The notes: generated by a model not told the origin, from the sequence alone. DNA of 64,000 bases from Nocardioides piscis (GCF_011300215.1 NZ_CP049866.1:2046001-2110000); one strand, 5' to 3'; shown: positions 37,328 to 46,958, numbered from the stretch's first letter. Program-made: numbers and translations.

Positions 37328-40102
37328 ATGAACGTCAATGACGCACTCGTCATCTTGGCCGCACTGATTCTCACCAGCGTGCTCGCGTGGTTCTTCTTCG
37401 GCCCAAGAAGGACCAGCCACGCGCAGCTCGAGGACGGGTTCCAGGTGGTTCGAGTGACGGTGAAGGGCGGCTACCACCCTGACCTGCTCGAGGTGCGACC
37501 AGGTACCCCAGTGCGGATGGTGTTTGACCGCCAGGAATCCGGCGACTGCTCCTCGCGGGTCGTCATGCCGGAGTTCAAGGTCAACGAGCTGTTGCCGGCA
37601 CATGCCACGACTGCCGTGGAGTTCACTCCGACGGAGGAGGGGACTTACCGCTTCGCCTGCGGGATGAACATGATCAGCGGGACGCTTCGCGTTGCCGGGG
37701 GAGACGATTCGGGACAGACCCCGACCACTGACGACAACCTGGGTCGCGACCACTCTCAAACGAACCGCGACAGTAACAAGTCACCGGTGGTGACCGACAC
37801 AAACGATTCTGTGTCTCCAGACGGTCGCGAGGGTGAGGACCCGGAGGCCGCCGAGCGTGCCGCGGAGATCTCGGATCTGTCCCGTCGGGTGATCGTGGGA
37901 GCGGTCCTCAGCGCCCCGGTGCTCTTCGCCGTCATGCTGACCGAGTTCTTCGCTGTGACCTGGATGCCCGAGCTCCTGATGAACAGGTGGTTCCAGTTGG
38001 CCCTGATCGCGCCCGTCATGGTGTACACGGGCTGGCCGATCCACCGCACAGGTTGGTTGGCTCTCAGCCACCGGACCGCGGACATGAACTCCCTCATCAC
38101 CCTCGGAACGGTCGCAGCCTTCGGCTACAGCCTGGTCGTGACTGTCGCCCCCGGCTTGCTCCCGCAAGACGTGCGCGAGGTGTACTACGAGGCAGTCGGG
38201 GTGATCATCACGCTGATCCTGCTCGGCCGCCTGCTCGAGACCCGAGCAAAGGCAGGCACGGGTGAAGCGATCCGCACCCTCATTGGTCTGCAGCCGCGCA
38301 CGGCTCGCGTCGTGCGTGATGGCCTCGAGGTGGAGGTCCAGATTGACGACGTCGTCGTCAACGACATCGTCGTGGTGCGCCCGGGCGAGAAACTGCCAGT
38401 CGACGGACAAGTCACCGAGGGAGCTTCCGCGGTCGACGAGTCGATGGTCACGGGCGAGCCGATTCCGGTCGCCAAGGCGCCAGGTGACACCGTCATCGGG
38501 GCGACCATCAACCAGACCGGCACCTTCCGCTATGCCGCGACCAAGGTCGGCGGGGAGACCATGCTCGCCCGGATCATCAAGCTGGTCCGGGAGGCGCAGG
38601 GCTCCAAGGCGCCGATCCAACGACTCGTAGACACAGTGTCCAGCTACTTCGTCCCGGCGGTCATCGCCATCGCAGTCTGGACCTTCGTGGTCTGGGCCCT
38701 CGCCGGCCCCGACCCCGCCTTGGTGTTCGCGCTCGTCGCCGCAGTGTCAGTCCTCATCATCGCCTGCCCCTGCGCCCTCGGCCTCGCCACGCCCATGTCC
38801 ATCACGGTGGGTACCGGAAAGGGCGCCACCAACGGCATCCTCATCCGCTCGGCAGAGGCACTCGAGACCGCGCACAAACTGGACACGGTCGTGCTGGACA
38901 AGACGGGCACCATCACCAACGGCACCCCCGTCCTGACCGATGTGATTCCATTGGCAGGCTTCACCGGCGACGACCTGCTCGCGACAGTGGCCGCGGTCGA
39001 GAACTCCTCCGAGCACCCGCTGGCCTCCGCAATCGTGGATGGGGCCAAGCGCCAACACCTGCCTCTCCCTGAAGTCACCGCCTTCGACTCGGTCACGGGG
39101 CAGGGCGTCCGCGCGCTGATCGCCGGCCGCGAAGTGCTGGTCGGCAGCCCACGACTCCTAGCGGGCGCTGGCATCGACCCCACCCCGCTGCTTGCTCACG
39201 TCGAGGCACTGGCCGTCGACGGAAAGACACCCATCCTCGCGGCAGTTGCTGGTATCCCAGCCGGGGTGATCGGCGTCGCGGACACGGTCAAGGATGGCTC
39301 GGCGGCCGCCGTGGCGGCACTGCAGTCGCGCGGCATCGACGTCGTCATGATGACCGGCGACAACCGGACCACGGCCGCGGCGATCGCACGTCAGGTCGGC
39401 ATCCGCCGGGTGCTCGCCGAGGTCCTGCCCGAGCACAAGGCCGCGGAGGTCAAGCGCCTCCAAGCCGAGGGACGCATCGTCGGGATGGTGGGCGACGGCA
39501 TCAACGACGCCCCGGCCCTGGCCCAGGCGGACATCGGATCAGCCATCGGCACCGGCACCGACGTGGCCATCGAGTCCTCTGATATCACCTTGGTCTCAGG
39601 TGCCCTGGCCGGTGTGGTGACCGCAGTCGACCTGTCCCGGGCCACCATGCGCAACATCAAGCAGAACCTGGGGTTCGCCTTCGTCTACAACGGGCTCGGC
39701 ATCCCCGTCGCAGCGGGCGCCCTCTACCCGTCACTGGGCCTCACCTTGAGCCCCATGATCGCCGCCGCGGCAATGGCCCTCTCTTCTCTGTCGGTGGTCG
39801 CCAATGCCAACCGGCTCAAGACCTTCCGCCCCCGGGCCTTTCCTGACACCGTCCAACCCCTCGAGGGGGAACCGGTCGTAGAGGTAGGGCCCACAGCGAA
39901 GGACACCACAAAAGGCACTCACCAAGGAGGATCACCCATGTCCAGTGCAACCGTTGTCGACCCTGTCTGCGGAATGGCAATCGACCCCGCTGATGCTGTT
40001 CGCAGCGTTGAGTACGCCGAAACGACGTACCTCTTCTGCTCCGAGCACTGCGCCGCCAGCTTCGAGAAGGACCCAGGCATGTACGCCGGCACCGGTACCT
40101 GA
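37328..40102 (+). CDS. Cupredoxin - P1B ATPase - YHS fusion protein
   Basis: 924 residues from the ATG with GGAGGAG upstream; the open frame from 37277 has no such site. Residues 5-24 form a membrane anchor. Residues 38-125 are a cupredoxin-like domain with cysteines in [12 protein letters not shown] and [11 protein letters not shown]. The central ATPase has C480-P481-C482, D524 in DKTGT and [10 protein letters not shown]. The last 50 residues are a YHS domain ([13 protein letters not shown]...YLFCSEHC). It is probably a Cu ATPase with its own metal-binding domains at both ends. A strong AAGGAGG seven bases before an in-frame ATG at 39938 could also release the YHS domain as a separate protein. 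Confidence 0.87.
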   Translation: MNVNDALVILAALILTSVLAWFFFGPRRTSHAQLEDGFQVVRVTVKGGYHPDLLEVRPGTPVRMVFDRQESGDCSSRVVMPEFKVNELLPAHATTAVEFTPTEEGTYRFACGMNMISGTLRVAGGDDSGQTPTTDDNLGRDHSQTNRDSNKSPVVTDTNDSVSPDGREGEDPEAAERAAEISDLSRRVIVGAVLSAPVLFAVMLTEFFAVTWMPELLMNRWFQLALIAPVMVYTGWPIHRTGWLALSHRTADMNSLITLGTVAAFGYSLVVTVAPGLLPQDVREVYYEAVGVIITLILLGRLLETRAKAGTGEAIRTLIGLQPRTARVVRDGLEVEVQIDDVVVNDIVVVRPGEKLPVDGQVTEGASAVDESMVTGEPIPVAKAPGDTVIGATINQTGTFRYAATKVGGETMLARIIKLVREAQGSKAPIQRLVDTVSSYFVPAVIAIAVWTFVVWALAGPDPALVFALVAAVSVLIIACPCALGLATPMSITVGTGKGATNGILIRSAEALETAHKLDTVVLDKTGTITNGTPVLTDVIPLAGFTGDDLLATVAAVENSSEHPLASAIVDGAKRQHLPLPEVTAFDSVTGQGVRALIAGREVLVGSPRLLAGAGIDPTPLLAHVEALAVDGKTPILAAVAGIPAGVIGVADTVKDGSAAAVAALQSRGIDVVMMTGDNRTTAAAIARQVGIRRVLAEVLPEHKAAEVKRLQAEGRIVGMVGDGINDAPALAQADIGSAIGTGTDVAIESSDITLVSGALAGVVTAVDLSRATMRNIKQNLGFAFVYNGLGIPVAAGALYPSLGLTLSPMIAAAAMALSSLSVVANANRLKTFRPRAFPDTVQPLEGEPVVEVGPTAKDTTKGTHQGGSPMSSATVVDPVCGMAIDPADAVRSVEYAETTYLFCSEHCAASFEKDPGMYAGTGT

Positions 40103-40153
40103 CCGACTGCCACGTGCGGACCTGTCGCGGATTGGTCGATCGACCCGGCGGAT

Positions 40154-40171
40154 TTCTTCAGCGAATCTTGA
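40154..40171 (+). promoter_or_regulatory. Predicted response-regulator box upstream of the DUF305 gene
   Basis: TTCTTCA-GCGA-ATCTTGA: two imperfect half-sites 11 bases apart, 96 bases before the start, the same distance as in the better boxes. Confidence 0.42.
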
Positions 40172-40266
40172 CCTGATCTGGTTGGACTCTCCATCTCGGG
40201 AGGTCAAGATCGCAGGGACACGAGGCGCCCTAGCGTGCCCATGATGAACCTTGAATGGAGAACTTG

Positions 40267-40872
40267 ATGATGAGGAAGACGCTGGCTGCGATCGCCCTAC
40301 TGGCCACCGCTGGCCTGACGCTGACTGCTTGCGCAGACGACCCGGACGGCGACGCGACGAGCAGCACCGGTAGCGACAGCACCGCCGCGTTCAACGACGC
40401 CGACGTCAACTTCGCCCAACTGATGATCCCTCACCACGAGCAGGCGATCGAGATGGCGCAGATGGCGCAGGGTCGGGCGAGCAACGGTGAGGTGCTAGAG
40501 CTCGCCGAGAGCATTGAGGCGGCTCAAGGTCCCGAGATCGAGACCCTGGAGGGCTGGCTCGAGGCGTGGGGTGAGGAAGTGACCTCCGGCGGAATGGGTG
40601 GGATGGATCACGGCGATATGGGTGACGACTCTGGTGGCGCAATGTCGGGCATGATGGACGAGGAAGAGATGAACGGCCTCATGGAGGCTTCGGGCGCCGA
40701 CTGGGACCGCATGTTCCTCGAGATGATGATCGAGCACCACGAAGGCGCCGTCGAGATGGCCCAGGTGGAGGTCGATCAGGGCGAGAACCCGGACGCGGTA
40801 GCCCTGGCGGAGAAGATCATCAGTGATCAGCAGGCCGAGATCGCCCAGATGCAGCAGCTCCTCGAGTCCTAG
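40267..40872 (+). CDS. DUF305 copper-related lipoprotein
   Basis: 201 residues from the ATG preceded by GGAG. Signal peptide with lipobox LTAC. The DUF305 domain is a four-helix ferritin-like fold with the repeated motif MIPHHEQAIEMAQ and MIEHHEGAVEMAQ, the HH pairs being likely metal ligands. The two motifs are separated by a Gly/Met/His/Asp loop (GGMGGMDHGDMGDDSGGAM). DUF305 proteins are regularly linked to copper genes; the biochemical role is unknown. Confidence 0.85.
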   Translation: MMRKTLAAIALLATAGLTLTACADDPDGDATSSTGSDSTAAFNDADVNFAQLMIPHHEQAIEMAQMAQGRASNGEVLELAESIEAAQGPEIETLEGWLEAWGEEVTSGGMGGMDHGDMGDDSGGAMSGMMDEEEMNGLMEASGADWDRMFLEMMIEHHEGAVEMAQVEVDQGENPDAVALAEKIISDQQAEIAQMQQLLES

Positions 40873-41080
40873 ACCACGTTCAGAGCACGAGCGCTCATCC
40901 CCTGAAGCCGGCGTCGTCGTATCGGTAGCAGGGGCAGACGGTGTCGGTCGTCGGGTAGCGCCTCCCCCCAAACCGGCGTGCCGCCGGACTGCACCGCCTT
41001 CCCCCGAGGCGAGTTCGGCGGCATGCCCCCATCCGGCGCCTGTCGGTGTCCTCGCGAACTGAACGGAAGGAAGTTCGACT

Positions 41081-41671
41081 GTGCCGGTCATGTCAGCCGT
41101 CGAAGTAGCGTTCTGCCGGAGCGCGCCTTGGCGGGTGCTCGCGCGCCGAGTTGTCCTGCCCTGGGCCCTTGGCGGTGAGGAGCTGACCGGTGACGTCCTG
41201 GAGATCGGCGGCGGCAGCGGCGCCATGGCCGACGGCATCGCCCAGTTGTTTCCCGACGTCCGCCTCACGGTCACCGACATCGACGACGCCATGGTGACAT
41301 CTGCTCGGCACCGCCTGGCCCATCGCGGAAATGTGACCGTGCGACAGGCCGACGTCACTGCTCTGCCGTTCGGTGATGCCAGCTTCGACGCCGTCACGTC
41401 GTACCTGATGCTCCATCACGTCACCGCGTGGCGGGAGGCGCTCGGTGAGGCAGCGCGAGTGCTACGCCCGGGCGGCGCGTTCCTCGGCTACGACCTCACC
41501 GACACTCGAGCGGCGCGCCTGACCCATCGCCTTGACAGATCCCCCCATCTCCTCCTGTCCGCCGACGGGCTCCGCATCGGCCTCGCTGAGGCGGGGTTCG
41601 ACGATGTCGAAGTTCGTCCTTCCGCTTCCGGCCACCTCATGCGTTTCGGAGCCAAGCGGAGTGTGGGCTAG
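41081..41671 (+). CDS. Class I SAM-dependent methyltransferase
   Basis: 196 residues, GTG start. SAM-binding motif I VLEIGGGSGAMADGI, acidic motif TVTDID, then QADVTALPFGDASFDAVTS and VLRPGG as in the Methyltransf_11 family. Substrate unknown. It stands between copper genes and an MFS pump; the 207 bases before it hold no recognisable gene. Confidence 0.8.
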   Translation: MPVMSAVEVAFCRSAPWRVLARRVVLPWALGGEELTGDVLEIGGGSGAMADGIAQLFPDVRLTVTDIDDAMVTSARHRLAHRGNVTVRQADVTALPFGDASFDAVTSYLMLHHVTAWREALGEAARVLRPGGAFLGYDLTDTRAARLTHRLDRSPHLLLSADGLRIGLAEAGFDDVEVRPSASGHLMRFGAKRSVG

Positions 41672-41865
41672 GTGTATCCGCGCGAATGACCCTTCTCCAC
41701 TTCGGGTCAATGACACCCTGACGTTTGCTTGGGAGTGCACTAAGCGGAAACGGGTGGATGCCTGGTTGACCTGCTGCGCTCTCGCGAGTGCAGAGCGGCA
41801 CGTTGCCCATGTTCGAGCGACCGGCGACGTGTTCTCGGCAGATGATGTGGCCACCAACCTGCCCG

Positions 41866-43422
41866 CTAGGGTCGTCGATCGGGCTCCTCCTTGGCGGCCC
41901 CGTTGGGTCTTTCGGTTCGCCCAGCCGTCGGGCGCAGCATGGTGAGGGCGATGCCGGCGGCGATGAGCGCGATGACGGCGTTGACGGTGAGAGCCGTCGA
42001 GAAGCCGCGCACGAACGCCGCGTGATGCTCGTCGCTGATCGTGCGAGCGAAGGCTGCGCCGGGTCCGAACGAAGCGAGGATTGCTCCCATGATCGCGATC
42101 CCGAGGGTGAGCCCGGTGGTTTGGAACGTACTGAACACGGCGGCCGCGGAACCGTGGCCGTCAGCGTCGGTTGATCCCATGGCGGTCGCGGTGGTCGGCG
42201 CCGTGACCAGTCCGATCGCGAAGCCGGCCAGGGTCAGCCAGGGCACCAGGCTGCCGATACTCGAGTCCATGCGCAGCCCCGACAGCCCCAGGAGCGCCCC
42301 GGCGAGAAGCAGCATTCCGAGGGCGACCGGGATGCGGGGCCCGATGCGATCTGCGAGCCGGCCGGCGTACGGCCCGACGACGACAATCGTGATAGTCAGA
42401 GGCAGCAGGCCGGTGCCCGCCTCGAGTGCCGAGTAGCTGAGCACGGTTTGCAGGTACAAGGCCAGGAAGAAGAAGAGGCTGCACATCACCGAGGTGGCGA
42501 GCAGGATTTGGATGTTCGCTCCGGCGAAGGCGCGATCTTTGAACAGTGACAGTTGAAGCAGGGGCTCCGCTGTCAGCCGTTCGTGCCTTATGAAGAGCGC
42601 GAGGCAAAGGCCAGCGCCGAGAAAGAGAGCAATGCTGCGCACCGAGAGCCATCCGGCGCCGTTGGCCTGGGTGAGCCGGAGGACCAATGCGAGCAGACCC
42701 GCGCCCGAGATCACGGCACCGAGGGCGTCGAGGCGCAGGGACGGCCGCGGCGCGTGATCGTCACGCAGGACGGCGCGCGCCAGCAGCCACACACCCACGC
42801 CGACGGGAGCGTTGATCAGGAAGATCCAGCGCCAACCAAGGGAGTCGTTGATGACTGCGCCAACCAGCGGACCAAGGCCGAGCGCGCTGGCTGAGACTCC
42901 GGCCCAGATACCTAGCGCCGTGGCGCGCTGGCTGCGCGGGAACACGTCCGCGATGATCGCCAGAGCGGTCGGAGTCACAAGCGCGGCGCCAAAGCCTTGG
43001 ACGGCACGCATGACGATCAGTGACGCTCCGGAAGACGCGAGTCCAGCACCCAGCGAAGCGAGCGTGAAGATCGCAAGACCCGTCAGGTACATCCGCCGCC
43101 GACCGAAGCGATCGGCAAGCTGCCCGGCGAGGAGGATGAAGGCGGCAATCGTCAACGTGTAGACGTTGACCAGCCACTGCAGCCCCTCGAGGTTCAGGCC
43201 GAGCTGACGCTGGATCGCGGGTTGGGCAACCGCGACGGCCGTGTCGTCCAGCAGCAACAGAAAAGTCACGGCTGTCAGCCCCGTCAGCGCGAGCCAGCGC
43301 CGGCTTGTGTGCTCCTCCCTCTCGACGCTGGCGCAGTCGGGGGGTCGCTCAAGAGGCTCGTACGGTGCCGATGCCGGGGTGCCCTTGTCCTCAGTCCTTC
43401 CCCGGACCCGCCACCCGATCAT
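41866..43422 (-). CDS. MFS transporter, DHA2 (EmrB/QacA) drug-efflux family
   Basis: 518 residues with about 14 membrane helices. Family motifs: LDDTAVAVAQPAIQ in helix 1, LADRFGRRRMYLTG in the loop after helix 2 and GLGPLVGAVINDSLGWRWIFLINAP in helix 5. It exports toxic compounds by proton antiport; the substrate cannot be told. No regulator is adjacent. It is the only obvious non-metal gene in this block apart from the methyltransferase. Confidence 0.88.
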   Translation of the reverse strand: MIGWRVRGRTEDKGTPASAPYEPLERPPDCASVEREEHTSRRWLALTGLTAVTFLLLLDDTAVAVAQPAIQRQLGLNLEGLQWLVNVYTLTIAAFILLAGQLADRFGRRRMYLTGLAIFTLASLGAGLASSGASLIVMRAVQGFGAALVTPTALAIIADVFPRSQRATALGIWAGVSASALGLGPLVGAVINDSLGWRWIFLINAPVGVGVWLLARAVLRDDHAPRPSLRLDALGAVISGAGLLALVLRLTQANGAGWLSVRSIALFLGAGLCLALFIRHERLTAEPLLQLSLFKDRAFAGANIQILLATSVMCSLFFFLALYLQTVLSYSALEAGTGLLPLTITIVVVGPYAGRLADRIGPRIPVALGMLLLAGALLGLSGLRMDSSIGSLVPWLTLAGFAIGLVTAPTTATAMGSTDADGHGSAAAVFSTFQTTGLTLGIAIMGAILASFGPGAAFARTISDEHHAAFVRGFSTALTVNAVIALIAAGIALTMLRPTAGRTERPNGAAKEEPDRRP

Positions 43423-43577
43423 GCCGACAAGGCGACCGAGCGCTCCCGAGTGCCGGTTGCCGCGGAGTCGCGGGCCGTCGGCCGCGGGAGGCGCGTCGCT
43501 TGAGCATCAGCGCCGGGGCGCCGTGTTCGGGCGTCATCGGGTGGTCGTCTACGGGCCATGGCGGGGGCTGCAGCAGA

Positions 43578-43832
43578 TCAGTGGCAATGCCGCTGCTGGC
43601 GGGCCGGCTCGATGGATTCGTCGGGTTCGTCACTGCGACGCGACGTGTGGTCGTGTTCGGCACCAGCGTGACCGCCGTGCCCTCCCATGGCGAGCATCAT
43701 CAGCGGGCAAGCCAGCAAGACGGCGTATAGCAGGGCGCTAGTCAGCGGTACGCCGACAAGCAGCAGGACGCCGAACAAGCCTGCGCCTCCAAGCAGCATG
43801 TGTTTTAAGTGGTTGCCACCCATCGTGCTCAT
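43578..43832 (-). CDS. Small His-rich membrane protein (DUF2933-like)
   Basis: 84 residues: two membrane helices, then MLAMGGHGGHAGAEHDH and a charged tail ending RQQRHCH. Similar in plan to the 92-residue protein at 24987. Likely a metal-binding accessory; function unknown. A regulator box lies 85 bases upstream. Confidence 0.62.
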   Translation of the reverse strand: MSTMGGNHLKHMLLGGAGLFGVLLLVGVPLTSALLYAVLLACPLMMLAMGGHGGHAGAEHDHTSRRSDEPDESIEPARQQRHCH

Positions 43833-44189
43833 CTCCTCAAATCACCAGCGCCCGTCTGTCCGGGGCTGTTATGACCAGCGTGAGCTTTGAAAATGGAGGT
43901 CGGGTGTTGCGAATGGTGAAGGTTCCCTGAAGCGTGCGGCGCCGCCCAGGTGGCAGATGCTGCGTGACGTGATCCGGGGATCCCGCACGACTCTTGCCAA
44001 TGGGTCCGACGAGACGGCAGGGCAACCGCTGAGGGCGGGGTTCGCCGGAAAGGATGTGTAGTGGCGCCGTGGCCCAGAGAGCTGGGCGACCAATCACGGC
44101 AACGCATCGTCTGTGGCTTGGGAAAGCCCCACTACGCTGCCTAGTAACGGTCCAATCCGTCCTACCTGCAAGCCCTGAGAGAAGCAATC
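43833..44189. other. 357-base divergent intergenic region
   Basis: It separates the leftward DUF2933-like gene from the rightward unit at 44190. It contains the regulator box at 43917-43934. I see no coding sequence I can support, and no tRNA or repeat. Confidence 0.5.
43917..43934 (-). promoter_or_regulatory. Predicted response-regulator box upstream of the DUF2933-like gene
   Basis: Read leftward: CGCTTCA-GGGA-ACCTTCA, two half-sites 11 bases apart, 85 bases from the gene start. It is the last member of the seven-site set. Confidence 0.55.
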
Positions 44190-44417
44190 ATGAGCGAGGA
44201 TCAGCAGGGGCACCCCAGCTCCGTCTCGTCCGTCAATGAACTGCCGGCCTACACCGGCATGCCGGGCTGGGTGAAGTGGTTCGTTGTGGGCGCCGTCGTA
44301 CTGGTGATCGTGCTGCTGGCCGGGCTGCTTCTCGGTAGCGGTGAACACGGGCCCGGAAGACACATGTCGCACGGTCTCTCGCCCGACGTGCACGTGTTGG
44401 CCGTTTCCCAACCATGA
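44190..44417 (+). CDS. Small single-helix membrane protein
   Basis: 75 residues. A hydrophilic N-terminus, one helix (KWFVVGAVVLVIVLLAGLLLG) and a short His-containing tail (GEHGPGRHMSHGLSPDVH). No family recognised. Overlaps the next gene by four bases, so the three genes 44190-45852 form a coupled unit. Confidence 0.6.
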   Translation: MSEDQQGHPSSVSSVNELPAYTGMPGWVKWFVVGAVVLVIVLLAGLLLGSGEHGPGRHMSHGLSPDVHVLAVSQP

Positions 44418-44965
44418 GCGCGACCCCCCTCGCGCGCAAGGCGGGTCTGACCGTGCACGTGGTGTCCTCAGTCGGTTGGCTCGGAGCCGTTCTCATGTAC
44501 CTCGGTCTCGGCCTGACAGCGGTGACAAGCGATGACGTCGCCCTGCTCAGCGCCGTCTACCTCGCGATGGACGCGGCTTCCTGGACCGTGCTTGTTCCTC
44601 TTGCTCTGGCCTCTCTGGTCACTGGCATCACTCAGTCACTGGTCTCCTCGTGGGGCCTGTGGCGTCACTACTGGGTGATCGTGAAGCTCGCCCTCACTGG
44701 TATCGCGACTGCGGTGTTGCTTTTGTATACGCAGACCTTGGCTGTCTTCGCTGACGTCGCGGGACGCGACGCGCTTGGAGCTGCAGAGCTCTCCCTCCTG
44801 CGAGGGTCGTCCGTAGTTCTGCACTCGGGCGGTGCCCTGCTGTTGTTGCTCATCACGACGGCGTTGGCGATGTACAAACCAGCGGGCCTGACGCGGCGCG
44901 GGCAACGATACCGGCACGAGGCCGGCCTGGCGCGTCTGGCACAGAGCGCCGGGTCAACGACATGA
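44414..44965 (+). CDS. DUF2269-like integral membrane protein
   Basis: 183 residues, four membrane helices with the pattern KAGLTVHVVSSVGWLGAVLMYLGL at the start and SWTVLVPLALASLVTGITQSL in the middle. Similar proteins are annotated as DUF2269 or as having a CopD-like core; histidines in the helices could bind haem or copper. Function is inferred only from the setting. It is coupled to both neighbours by ATGA overlaps. Confidence 0.6.
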   Translation: MSATPLARKAGLTVHVVSSVGWLGAVLMYLGLGLTAVTSDDVALLSAVYLAMDAASWTVLVPLALASLVTGITQSLVSSWGLWRHYWVIVKLALTGIATAVLLLYTQTLAVFADVAGRDALGAAELSLLRGSSVVLHSGGALLLLLITTALAMYKPAGLTRRGQRYRHEAGLARLAQSAGSTT

Positions 44966-45852
44966 ACATGTTCCGAAGCGCCCCACTGCGACGTACTGCG
45001 GCTTGCTTGGCAGCACTCTCGGCGGTGGCCCTTGTGTCCGCCTGCAGTGACCCGGTTGAGGAGACTCCAACGATCGGGCGCCGAGACGTTCCTCAAGATG
45101 CCGGCCTGGCGCTCGGGCACATTCACGGACTCGGCGTCGACCCTGGCGACGGAACTCTTTATGTGGCTTCGCATGTCGGTGTCTTCCGGGTGAGCGACGA
45201 CGGGACCAGCGAGCGTGTGGCTGACCGGTGGCAAGACACGATGGGCTTCGCCGTTGTCGGACCCAGCCACTTCCTCGGCTCCGGCCATCCAGACTTGGAA
45301 GAGGAGGACCTCCCGACCAGCCTCGGCCTCATCGAGTCCACCGACGCAGCCCAGACGTGGGAGCCAGTGTCCCTCCTCGGCGATGCCGACCTGCACGCCA
45401 TCGAAGCAGTGGGGGACCGGATCTACGCCTACGACTCGACAGCAGGCGCCTTGGTCATGACGGACAACCGAACGGACTGGAGAACGATCACGCAGCAACC
45501 GTTGTACGACCTCGCCGCGGAGCCCAAGACCCCCGACGTCGTGTACGCCACTACCGACCGCGGGCTCTTGATTACCTCCACCAACGGTTCAGCCCCTCAA
45601 CCAGTGACGGCAGCACCGGTTCTCACAGCGATCGACTGGCAGCCGGACGGACCACTCGTCGGAATCGCACCTGACGGCGCAGTCATGGCGAGCACCGATG
45701 GCGTCGACTGGACGAAAGTCGGTGAGGTCGACGGCCCGGCCGAAGCGCTCGATGTTGTCGATGGTCGTTGGCACGCGGCCACCAGCACCGGCGTGTACGA
45801 GTCAACCGACGATGGAAAGACCTGGAAAATCGTCGTTCGCCACAGGATGTGA
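44962..45852 (+). CDS. Lipoprotein with exo-sialidase-like beta-propeller (F510_1955-like)
   Basis: 296 residues, signal peptide with lipobox VSAC. The rest is made of BNR-like blades (HIHGLGVDPGDGTLYVASHVGVF, STDGVDWTKVG, STDDGKTWKIV), resembling the actinobacterial F510_1955 glycosylhydrolase-like family. The HIHG motif recurs in that family. I see no evidence for a particular sugar substrate; the copper-island position suggests a periplasmic sensor or metal role. It ends the copper block. Confidence 0.65.
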   Translation: MNMFRSAPLRRTAACLAALSAVALVSACSDPVEETPTIGRRDVPQDAGLALGHIHGLGVDPGDGTLYVASHVGVFRVSDDGTSERVADRWQDTMGFAVVGPSHFLGSGHPDLEEEDLPTSLGLIESTDAAQTWEPVSLLGDADLHAIEAVGDRIYAYDSTAGALVMTDNRTDWRTITQQPLYDLAAEPKTPDVVYATTDRGLLITSTNGSAPQPVTAAPVLTAIDWQPDGPLVGIAPDGAVMASTDGVDWTKVGEVDGPAEALDVVDGRWHAATSTGVYESTDDGKTWKIVVRHRM

Positions 45853-45909
45853 CTGACAGGCATTGGGGCCCATGATGACAGTCGCAGTACGCCAGCGGCG
45901 CCTGTGCTT

Positions 45910-46764
45910 TTAGGGTTGGGCCCCGCGTTGGACCAAGGCCGTGTAGGGGTCGACGGGGTCTCCGCCCTCGGGACGCACTTCGAGGTGAAGGTGTGGGCCG
46001 GTCACGTTCCCGGTGCTTCCGACGAGTCCGACGACCTGACCTCGGCTCACCGCGGAGCCAACTGTGACAGAAATGCTCGACTGGTGGCAGTACCAGATCT
46101 CGGTGCCGTCCGCGAGAGTCACGATCGTCCTGTAACCGTACGACCCGGCGTACCCAGCTTCGGTCACCGTGCCCGCACCGACGGAGTAGATGGGAGTGCC
46201 TTCCGGGGCTGCAAAGTCCAGACCGGTGTGGACGGTGCTCCACAGGTAGCTGCTCTGACCGAAGAGGCCCGTGAGTCGGTACGAGGACACTGGCAGCGTC
46301 CACTGTCGCGCTAGCTGCTCACGTCGTCGCTGCTCGGCGGCTGCCTGCAGTTGCTGGATCTGCTGCTCTCGTCGATCGGCTGCTACTTCAAGTTGCTGCA
46401 TGGTCGCTTCGCGGCGTTTGACGGCGATCAGGGCTCTGGAAGTCAGCGGCGACGCTGTGCGTGGCGCGGAGCGGCTCACCACGGGTTGGCGTCGGTCATC
46501 GGACCACGCATCGCTAACGGACCCGCCGGTGGTGGCGAACTCCGCGCGCACGGGGACGGGATCTGTATCCAGGTCGCCAGACAGTGCTCCACCGGCCGCA
46601 CCGATGAGCGCAAGGGCGCCTAGCAACGCGTTGGCGGGGGGCAGCCTCCGCGGATGCTTGGACAAAGAATCCTTGTCATGGCGGCCCGGCTTTACAGCGC
46701 GTCGCTTCCCCGCACCCTCGTAGTTGGGCTGTGCAGGCGCTGCCCTGCTGCTGTGTCGACTCAT
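45910..46764 (-). CDS. M23 (LytM/lysostaphin-type) peptidase
   Basis: 284 residues from the ATG at 46764; the frame is open further upstream through the promoter. A basic N-terminus and a membrane-anchor or signal segment (ANALLGALALIGAAGGAL) come first. A Gln/Arg/Glu coiled coil follows (about residues 110-160). The C-terminal M23 domain has zinc ligands in HTGLDFA and GPHLHLEV. It should cut peptide cross-links of peptidoglycan. An operator dyad and a strong hairpin lie in its 5' region. Confidence 0.88.
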   Translation of the reverse strand: MSRHSSRAAPAQPNYEGAGKRRAVKPGRHDKDSLSKHPRRLPPANALLGALALIGAAGGALSGDLDTDPVPVRAEFATTGGSVSDAWSDDRRQPVVSRSAPRTASPLTSRALIAVKRREATMQQLEVAADRREQQIQQLQAAAEQRRREQLARQWTLPVSSYRLTGLFGQSSYLWSTVHTGLDFAAPEGTPIYSVGAGTVTEAGYAGSYGYRTIVTLADGTEIWYCHQSSISVTVGSAVSRGQVVGLVGSTGNVTGPHLHLEVRPEGGDPVDPYTALVQRGAQP

Positions 46765-46816
46765 GCATTGGCCTTGTGTGCTCTGTGGGCACGACTGCCG
46801 CGTACGTCTTGAAGCG

Positions 46817-46850
46817 GCGGGTGCCCGGATAGGGGAAGCCGGGCACCCGC
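46817..46850. repeat. 12-bp perfect hairpin in the 5' region of the M23 gene
   Basis: GCGGGTGCCCGG (46817-46828) pairs with CCGGGCACCCGC (46839-46850) around a ten-base loop. It lies between the BlaI-type operator and the start codon, so any transcript from that operator would carry it in the leader. No U tract follows on the coding strand, so it is either an RNA structure or a block to read-through. Confidence 0.55.
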
Positions 46851-46859
46851 CCGGCAACT

Positions 46860-46874
46860 ACTATGCACCATAGT
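46860..46874 (-). promoter_or_regulatory. BlaI-type operator upstream of the M23 peptidase
   Basis: ACTATG-CAC-CATAGT, a perfect 6-3-6 dyad with the TACTAT/ATAGTA core of BlaI/MecI operators. It is 96 bases before the M23 start. Confidence 0.62.
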
Positions 46875-46958
46875 TCACTGGCTGTCTGAGTGCCAACGGG
46901 GCGGGTCGCGGCGGTTCTGCTTGCCTTGGCCGGCGCGCGTCGCTGGAAAAACCACGGA

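Noticed and set aside
39830-39938. Homopolymer error as the cause of the ATPase-YHS fusion
   Set aside because: Adding a G to the run at 39863 does not create a stop before the YHS domain, so the fusion does not follow from the error pattern seen elsewhere.
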